Positions 59,362 through 64,000 of a DNA stretch of 64,000 nt are shown piece by piece; within the stretch, counting starts at the first letter, position 1; each line of letters opens with the position of its first letter. Position numbers and translations under genes: made by a program. The notes beneath the pieces are model-generated. The model saw only the letters and a list, made by a program, of their open reading frames with translations, had not been told where the DNA came from and ran no database searches. The DNA is from Paractinoplanes lichenicola (GTDB lineage Bacteria; Actinomycetota; Actinomycetes; Mycobacteriales; Micromonosporaceae), in NCBI RefSeq assembly GCF_016785085.1, contig NZ_JAENHO010000019.1, positions 62,001 to 126,000 of the forward strand, written 5' to 3'.

Positions 59362-60492
59362 TTACAAAGCCTCGACAATCGTGGCGTTCGCCATGCCGGC
59401 GCCCTCACACATCGTTTGCAGGCCGTATCGCAGGCCGGACTGTCGCATGTGGTGCAGCATCGTCGTCATGATGCGCGCGCCGGATGCCCCCAGCGGGTGA
59501 CCCAGGGCGATCGCCCCGCCCCGCGGATTCATCCGGGCGCGGTCGGCGCCGGTCTCGGCCAGCCAGGCCAGCGGCACCGGCGCGAACGCCTCGTTCACCT
59601 CGTACACGCCGAGGTCATCGATCTTCAGGCCGGCCCGGGCCAGCACCTTCGCGGTGGCCGGGATCGGCGCGGTCAGCACGATCACCGGGTCGTCGGCGGC
59701 GATCACCGCGGTGTGCACGCGGGCCAGCGGGCGCAGGCCGTGCGCGGCGGCCCACTCCGAGGTCGTGACGGCCAGGGCCGCGGCGCCGTCGGAGATCTGC
59801 GAGGCCGTGCCCGCGGTGATCCGGCCGCCGTCACGGAACGGGGTCTTGAGCCCGGCCAGCTTCTCGAGCGTCGTGTCGCGGCGGATGCCCTCGTCGCGCT
59901 TCACACCGGCCAGCGGCTCGATCTCGGCGTCGAACTCGCCCGCATCCTGCGCGCGGGCGGCCGCGGCGTGGCTGGAGAGCGCGAACTCCTCGAGCTGGGA
60001 CCGCGAGAAACCCCAGCGCTCGGCCACCATCTCGGCGCCGACGCCCTGGTTGAAGAAGTCGACGCCATATCGGGTCCGAAGCGTTTCCCCGTACGGGTCG
60101 GCGTCCTGCCCGCTCGAGCCCATGGGCACCCGGGTCATCGACTCGACGCCGCCCGCCACGACCAGGTCGGCCTGCCCGGAGATCACCGTCGCGGCCGCGA
60201 AGTGCAGCGCCTGCTGACTGGAACCGCACTGCCGGTCGATGGTCGTGCCCGGCACCGCCTCGGGCCAGCCGGCCGCCAGCACGGCATTGCGCCCGATGTT
60301 CCACGACTGCTCGGCGACCTGGGAGACACAGCCCCACATCACGTCGTCGACGTCGGCCGGGTCGAAACCCGTACGCTCGGACAGGGCCCGCAGCACGTGC
60401 GCCGACAAATCGACCGGGTGCACACCGGCCAGGCCGCCGTTGCGCCGGCCGATCGGGGTTCGGACAGCTCCGACGATCACCGCATCACGCAT
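59362..60492 (-). CDS. Acetyl-CoA C-acyltransferase (thiolase)
   Basis: A thiolase of 376 residues. The active cysteine is in TTIDRQCGSSQQALHFAA, the His is in VNEAFAPVPLAWL, and the C-terminal MNPRGGAIALGHPLGASGARI is the other signature; the second Cys is in TMCEGAGMAN. It catalyses thiolytic cleavage or condensation of acyl-CoAs; which direction or chain length is not set. ATG at 60492 has the conserved RDAVIVGAVRTPIG directly after it. No other fatty-acid gene is adjacent. Confidence 0.95.
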   Translation of the reverse strand: MRDAVIVGAVRTPIGRRNGGLAGVHPVDLSAHVLRALSERTGFDPADVDDVMWGCVSQVAEQSWNIGRNAVLAAGWPEAVPGTTIDRQCGSSQQALHFAAATVISGQADLVVAGGVESMTRVPMGSSGQDADPYGETLRTRYGVDFFNQGVGAEMVAERWGFSRSQLEEFALSSHAAAARAQDAGEFDAEIEPLAGVKRDEGIRRDTTLEKLAGLKTPFRDGGRITAGTASQISDGAAALAVTTSEWAAAHGLRPLARVHTAVIAADDPVIVLTAPIPATAKVLARAGLKIDDLGVYEVNEAFAPVPLAWLAETGADRARMNPRGGAIALGHPLGASGARIMTTMLHHMRQSGLRYGLQTMCEGAGMANATIVEAL

Positions 60493-60526
60493 GGGTCGAC
60501 GGTAGCCCGACTGCCATAGTGGTGGC

Positions 60527-60937
60527 ATGCAGTGGCGGATCAAGCCTGTTCTTCCGGTCAGCAAACTCATCGCCGCGGTCGCCGTGGCCGTGCTCGCGTT
60601 CGCCTTCGCCGGCCGCGACCCGGTGCGCTGGGTTCTCGCGGCGGTGCTCGTGCTGGCCCTGCTGCTGTGGGCGCTGCGCGACGTGCTGCGTCCGGTGCGC
60701 CTGGCCGCCGACGCGGAGGGCGTGACGGTGGTGACCGGGTTCCTGGGCCGGCGCCGGGTCGGGTGGGCCCAGATCGAACGCGTACGGGTCGACCGCCGCA
60801 GCCACCGGGGCCTGCGCAGCGAATACCTGGAGCTGGACGCGGGCGACGCGATCTATCTGTTCAGCGCTAACGACCTGGGCGAGCTCCCCGAGGACGTGGC
60901 CACCGCGCTGGCCGACCTGCGACTCAGCCCCGCCTAA
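60527..60937 (+). CDS. Membrane protein with bacterial PH domain
   Basis: A protein of 136 residues. Two hydrophobic helices (about 13-28 and 34-51) are followed by a PH-like domain (LAADAEGVTVVTGFLGRRRVGWAQIERVRVDRRSHRG; LELDAGDAIYLFSANDLGELPEDV). Role unknown. Its stop overlaps the stop of the convergent rhomboid gene by 4 bases. Confidence 0.8.
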   Translation: MQWRIKPVLPVSKLIAAVAVAVLAFAFAGRDPVRWVLAAVLVLALLLWALRDVLRPVRLAADAEGVTVVTGFLGRRRVGWAQIERVRVDRRSHRGLRSEYLELDAGDAIYLFSANDLGELPEDVATALADLRLSPA

Positions 60938-61845
60938 CCGAGCAGGACCGTGGTGCGCATGATCGCGGCTAGCAGCAGGATGACGAAGACGGCCGCACAG
61001 CCCGCCGCCTGGATCCGGCTGCGGTTCTTGGTCGGGGCGTAGGCGAGGACGAACGCGACCACCCCGCCGATCACGAGGCCGCCGATGTGACCCGCGATCG
61101 AGATGTTGGGGACGCTGAACGTGAAGAGCAGGTTGACCACGAGCAGCGGGATCAGCTGGCTGATGTCGAGCCGCAGCCGCCGGTTGACCACGATCATCGC
61201 CAGGACCAGCCCGAAGATCGAGGTCGAGGCGCCCGCGGCCGGGGCGTTGGGCGCGGTGAAGACGTACGCCGCGACGTTGCCGCCGATGCCGGCCAGCAGA
61301 TAGAGCGCGGCGAAGCGCAGCGGGCCCAGCTTCTCCTCGAGATAGCGGCCCAGCTGCCAGAGCAACATCATGTTGAGCAGCAGGTGCAGCACGCCGTAGT
61401 GCACGAACATCGCGGTGAACAGCCGCCACCACTCGCCGGCCGCGATGCCGTGGGGTTCACCGCCGATCACGTACGGCGCGTAGCCGAGCACCGAGGCCCA
61501 GCGGGTGACGTCGGTCTGGCCGCCCATCAGGCCGAACCAGCCGCCCGCGCCGGCGATCGCCCGGGGCCCGCCGATGACGGCCGAGAGCACCATCACGGCC
61601 ACGTTGATCGCGATCAGGCCGCGGGTCACATAGCCCGCGCGGCCGGCGAGGCTGCCGCCGAACGCCGTACGGGCTTGGCGCTGGGTGCGTTTGCCCTCGG
61701 CCACACACTCGGGGCACTGGTGACCGACCGACGCCTCGTTCATGCAATCGGGGCAGATCGGCCGGTCACACCGTGTGCACCGGATGTAAGTCTCCCGCGA
61801 CGGATGGCGATAACAGACCGGAGCCGTCGACGGAGCCTCACTCAT
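60934..61845 (-). CDS. Rhomboid-family intramembrane serine protease with B-box-like zinc finger
   Basis: A protein of 303 residues. The N-terminal 55 residues form a zinc finger (CYRHPSRETYIRCTRCDRPICPDCMNEASVGHQCPEC). The rhomboid domain follows with 6-7 membrane helices: EWWRLFTAMFVHYGVLHLLLNMMLLWQLG, GASTSIFGLVLAM with the catalytic Ser, and SIAGHIGGLVIGG with the catalytic His. The substrate is unknown. Fused zinc fingers are usual in actinobacterial rhomboids. Confidence 0.92.
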   Translation of the reverse strand: MSEAPSTAPVCYRHPSRETYIRCTRCDRPICPDCMNEASVGHQCPECVAEGKRTQRQARTAFGGSLAGRAGYVTRGLIAINVAVMVLSAVIGGPRAIAGAGGWFGLMGGQTDVTRWASVLGYAPYVIGGEPHGIAAGEWWRLFTAMFVHYGVLHLLLNMMLLWQLGRYLEEKLGPLRFAALYLLAGIGGNVAAYVFTAPNAPAAGASTSIFGLVLAMIVVNRRLRLDISQLIPLLVVNLLFTFSVPNISIAGHIGGLVIGGVVAFVLAYAPTKNRSRIQAAGCAAVFVILLLAAIMRTTVLLG

Positions 61846-61870
61846 GTTCCAAGGTTACTTCAAATGAGAA

Positions 61871-61939
61871 TTATTCAGGGCGGTGGATATCTGCGTTGCC
61901 AGCTACGGTTAGTCGCTGGTAGCGGTAGGCCCTGAATAA
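61871..61939 (-). ncRNA. Structured element between cyclophilin and rhomboid genes
   Basis: Arms TTATTCAGGGC (61871-61881) and GCCCTGAATAA (61929-61939) are perfectly complementary over 11 bases. Inside, CCAGC (61899) can pair with GCTGG (61915), or GCTAC with GTAGC, giving two alternative inner hairpins. It starts 4 bases after the cyclophilin stop and ends 26 bases before the rhomboid start. It may be a terminator, a leader regulator or a small RNA. Confidence 0.4.
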
Positions 61940-61942
61940 CCC

Positions 61943-62473
61943 TCAGTCTTGCGTGCGCTCGATTTCCACGCGCTCGATGACGACGTCCTCGCGGGGCTTG
62001 TCGCCCGGACCGGTCGGCGTGTTGGCGATCGAGTCGACGACCTTGGCCGACTGCTCGTCCGCGACCTGGCCGAAGATCGAGTGGCGCCGGTTCAGGTGCG
62101 GGGTCGGGCCGACCGTGATGAAGAACTGCGAGCCGTTGGTGCCCGGGCCCGCGTTCGCCATGGCGAGCAGGTACGGACGGTCGAACTGCAGCTCGGGGTG
62201 GAACTCGTCGGCGAACTGGAAGCCCGGTCCGCCCCGGCCGGTGCCGGTCGGGTCACCCATCTGGATCATGAAGCCGGCGATCACGCGGTGCGAGATGGTG
62301 CCGTCGTAGTACGGCCCCGAGCCCTTCTGACCGGTGTTCGGGTCGGTGTAGTCCTTCGTGCCCTCAGCGAGCTCCACGAAGTTGCGCACAGTCGCCGGGG
62401 CGTGATCCGGGAACAGCTGCAGCCGGATCGGGCCATGGTTGGTGTGCAGGATGGCGTAAAGCTTCTCGGCCAC
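61943..62473 (-). CDS. Cyclophilin-type peptidyl-prolyl cis-trans isomerase
   Basis: A 176-residue cytoplasmic cyclophilin: LQLFPDHAPATVRNFVELAEG, YYDGTISHRVIAGFMIQMGDPTGTGRGGPGFQFADEF, LLAMANAGPGTNGSQFFITVGPTPHLNRRHSIFGQV. The catalytic Arg (ISHRVI) and Phe/Met residues are present. It speeds proline isomerisation in folding. No signal peptide is seen. Confidence 0.96.
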   Translation of the reverse strand: MAEKLYAILHTNHGPIRLQLFPDHAPATVRNFVELAEGTKDYTDPNTGQKGSGPYYDGTISHRVIAGFMIQMGDPTGTGRGGPGFQFADEFHPELQFDRPYLLAMANAGPGTNGSQFFITVGPTPHLNRRHSIFGQVADEQSAKVVDSIANTPTGPGDKPREDVVIERVEIERTQD

Positions 62474-62634
62474 GGGTACTCCTGTTCTGTGTCACGGTCG
62501 CCCCGTGGCGTACCTCGGCGGGGCGATTGGACAGTTCCTTGCAGTTCGGATCCTCCCCCATGTGTCTGAAGCGGCAGCGAGGGGGTACCAAAACAGGGCA
62601 CCATGCATGGCAGAGACTGGAGAGGTGGGCACTG

Positions 62635-63270
62635 GTGATCACGACGATGCGCCGTAAGAACCGCAGCCGGCGGATGAAGAACGAGCTCGGGCAGAGTGTT
62701 GACCACTTCAAGCGTGCGGCGTCGCTCGCAGCGCAGGAGACCAGCGCGACGGTCGGTCCGACCCTGAGCGCCGCGGTCGAGCGGGTGCAGCCGGCCGCCG
62801 TCAAGGCCAAGGACGCGGCGTCGAGCGGCTGGGGCAGCGCTGTGGCGACGATCACCCCGCTGGTCGCCGCGGCCAGCGAGAACGTGCGGCAGGCGGGCGA
62901 GACCGCCCGGCAGCAGGGCGAGCTCAGCCGGCGCAAGGCCAAGAAGGCGGCCAAGAAGAACAAGAAGGCCGCCAAGGACCTGCAGAAGCGGGCCAGCAAG
63001 GCCATCGGCCGGGAGCAGAGCAGCGGCAAGGGCAAGAAGCTCGTCGGCTTCGCGCTGCTCGGCGCCGCGATCGGCATCGCCGCCGCGTACGCCGCCAAGC
63101 GTCGTCAGGCCGCGCAGTGGGACGAGTACGACCCGGCCGCGCCGATCGCCTCGTCGACGACGGCTCAGGCCGGCGCGGACGACGCGGCGTTCGAGCCCGA
63201 GGTCACCGAGAAGGAGATCCCGCAGGCGTACAGCTCGCAGAACGGAACCTCGCCGAACACCCCTCGGTAG
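62635..63270 (+). CDS. Basic, helix-rich protein with one membrane segment
   Basis: A protein of 211 residues. The N-terminus is basic (MRRKNRSRRMKNELG), then long amphipathic helices (AAQETSATVGPTLSAAVERVQ; ASENVRQAGETARQQGELSRR) run into a Lys-rich segment (KKAAKKNKKAAKDLQKRASKA). A short hydrophobic stretch (LVGFALLGAAIGIAAAYAA, about 140-160) and an acidic tail follow. It could be an elongated membrane-linked or DNA-associated protein; no family is recognised. GTG at 62635 has GGAGAGG upstream. Confidence 0.7.
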   Translation: MITTMRRKNRSRRMKNELGQSVDHFKRAASLAAQETSATVGPTLSAAVERVQPAAVKAKDAASSGWGSAVATITPLVAAASENVRQAGETARQQGELSRRKAKKAAKKNKKAAKDLQKRASKAIGREQSSGKGKKLVGFALLGAAIGIAAAYAAKRRQAAQWDEYDPAAPIASSTTAQAGADDAAFEPEVTEKEIPQAYSSQNGTSPNTPR

Positions 63271-63288
63271 AGGTTGTGAAGCCCAAAC

Positions 63289-63319
63289 GGGCGGGTTGCC
63301 CTCGGCGGCCCGCCCTTTT
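63289..63319. terminator. Terminator between convergent genes
   Basis: Stem GGGCGGG / CCCGCCC with a 13-base loop, followed by TTTT on the plus strand. It lies between the basic protein gene and the convergent corA end, and may serve both. Confidence 0.75.
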
Positions 63320-63330
63320 GTGCTGCCTGG

Positions 63331-64000
63331 CTACAACCAGCCGCTGCGGCGGAACACCCGATACAGCAGCACCGAGGCAATCAGGATGATCGTCCACCAC
63401 GCGGGATAGCCGTACTGCCATTTGAGCTCGGGCATGAACGAGAAGTTCATGCCGTAGATGCCGGCCCCCGCGGTCCACACCGTGGCGATGGCCGCCCACG
63501 CCGCGATCTTGCGCATGTCGTTGTTCTGGTCGACCGTGACCTGCGCGAGCCGTGCCTGCAGGATCGAATTGAGCAGATCGTCGAAGGACGAGACCTGTTC
63601 CACCGTACGGGTCAGGTGGTCCTGCACGTCCCGGAAGTATTTGCCGATCCGCTTGGGCACGAGCGCAACGATCATCGCCAGCGGGCGCTGCAGCGGCACC
63701 ACGGCCCGCCGGAACTCGACCAGCTCGCGCTTCATCTGATAGATCGCCGGGATCGGGCTCGCGTGGTCGCGTGAGAACACGCCCTCCTCGATCAGGTCGA
63801 GGTCGGCCTCGACCCGGTCGGCCACCGCGACGTAGTGGTCGACCACCCGGTCGGTCACCGCGTAGGCCACCGCCCACGGGCCCTGCTCGATCAGGTCGGC
63901 CCGCTCCGATTCCAGGTCGGCGCGCACCGAGCCCAGCTCCGAGGCGTCGCCGTGGCGGACCGTGATGACGAACTGCTCGCCGACGAAGACCATCATCTGG
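63331..64000 (-). CDS. CorA-family magnesium/cobalt transporter (5' end outside window)
   Basis: The C-terminal 222 residues of a CorA channel are visible; the reading frame remains open to the right edge. Long helices (about VDRVVDHYVAVADRVEADLDLIEEGVF) form the stalk, followed by membrane helix 1 with the pore motif YGMNF and loop SFMPELKW, and helix 2 (WWTIILIASVLLYRVFRRSGWL). The GMN signature is intact. The N-terminal cytoplasmic domain is partly missing. Confidence 0.92.
   Translation of the reverse strand, partial: QMMVFVGEQFVITVRHGDASELGSVRADLESERADLIEQGPWAVAYAVTDRVVDHYVAVADRVEADLDLIEEGVFSRDHASPIPAIYQMKRELVEFRRAVVPLQRPLAMIVALVPKRIGKYFRDVQDHLTRTVEQVSSFDDLLNSILQARLAQVTVDQNNDMRKIAAWAAIATVWTAGAGIYGMNFSFMPELKWQYGYPAWWTIILIASVLLYRVFRRSGWL

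Noticed and set aside
1..64000. CRISPR array, prophage or secondary-metabolite cluster
   Set aside because: No spaced identical repeats with unique spacers, no phage structural genes and no PKS/NRPS-type enzymes were found; the only regular repeat is the minisatellite.

Overview
The window is a chromosomal segment of a high-GC actinomycete. GC is above 70% by eye, starts are ATG/GTG with occasional TTG, and reading frames have strongly GC-rich third positions. The family mix fits Micromonosporaceae (an Actinoplanes-like genus): a bacterial proteasome activator, a DUF5926 protein, a LytR-CpsA-Psr enzyme, an AIM24 protein and many adjacent actinobacterial orphans. The genus is an inference; no rRNA or complete tRNA is present to fix it.

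Layout. 1-2.9 kb: 5' part of a large EndoQ/PHP nuclease fused to a UvrD-type helicase. 2.9-4.2 kb: membrane metallophosphoesterase. 4.4-11.2 kb: molybdenum cofactor genes (moaD-like, moaA, fdhD, mobA and its DUF6457 partner), interrupted by a roughly 780-bp tandem repeat and by a fructosamine kinase, a GNAT enzyme and a DUF4192 protein. 11.2-25.3 kb: housekeeping and orphan genes (YbjN-like protein, beta-propeller lipoprotein, Lrp regulator facing a dimethylarginine hydrolase, proteasome activator, two coupled HAD phosphatases, serS, OsmC, zincin, AIM24, pheA, ACT, PAS and NERD-like proteins). 25.5-32 kb: arginine deiminase, GH16-like protein, DUF5926, sensor kinase, GDPD, rhodanese and an LCP enzyme. 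32-41.5 kb: two separate DUF485/sodium-solute symporter pairs flanking a flavin reductase, two tandem small paralogues and an ABC exporter. 41.5-45.6 kb: an OmpR/EnvZ-type and a LytS/LytTR-type two-component system, separated by a cluster of DnaA-box-like 9-mers. 45.7-53.4 kb: a secreted polyester hydrolase of the cutinase/PETase family, a sugar-phosphate transferase, an Fpg/Nei glycosylase, a glycosyltransferase, an arylsulfotransferase-like protein and an operator-controlled hydrolase/TetR pair. 53.4-56 kb: a lower-GC accessory patch with a decayed GntR domain, a tRNA T-arm-like fragment, a strong terminator, an orphan DGQHR (DndB-like) protein and a small unknown protein. 56-64 kb: VOC protein, soxR facing a split transketolase, thiolase, PH-domain protein, rhomboid protease, cyclophilin and the 3' part of a CorA transporter.

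Functional links visible in the sequence: coupled stop/start overlaps join symporter and DUF485 genes, response regulator and kinase, ABC ATPase and permease, GDPD and rhodanese, and DUF5926 and GH16. Divergent regulator/target pairs are Lrp with ddaH and SoxR with the transketolase. The SoxR pair has a MerR-type 19-bp-spacer promoter that appears to give a leaderless transcript.

Most notable for follow-up: the orphan DGQHR patch with three palindromes upstream of its gene, the EndoQ-helicase fusion, the PETase-type hydrolase with a cutinase/IsPETase hybrid active site, the 47-bp triplication that places two coupled 16-codon ORFs between a kinase and its regulator, and the 30/60-bp minisatellite. 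All calls come from reading the sequence; no database search was run.
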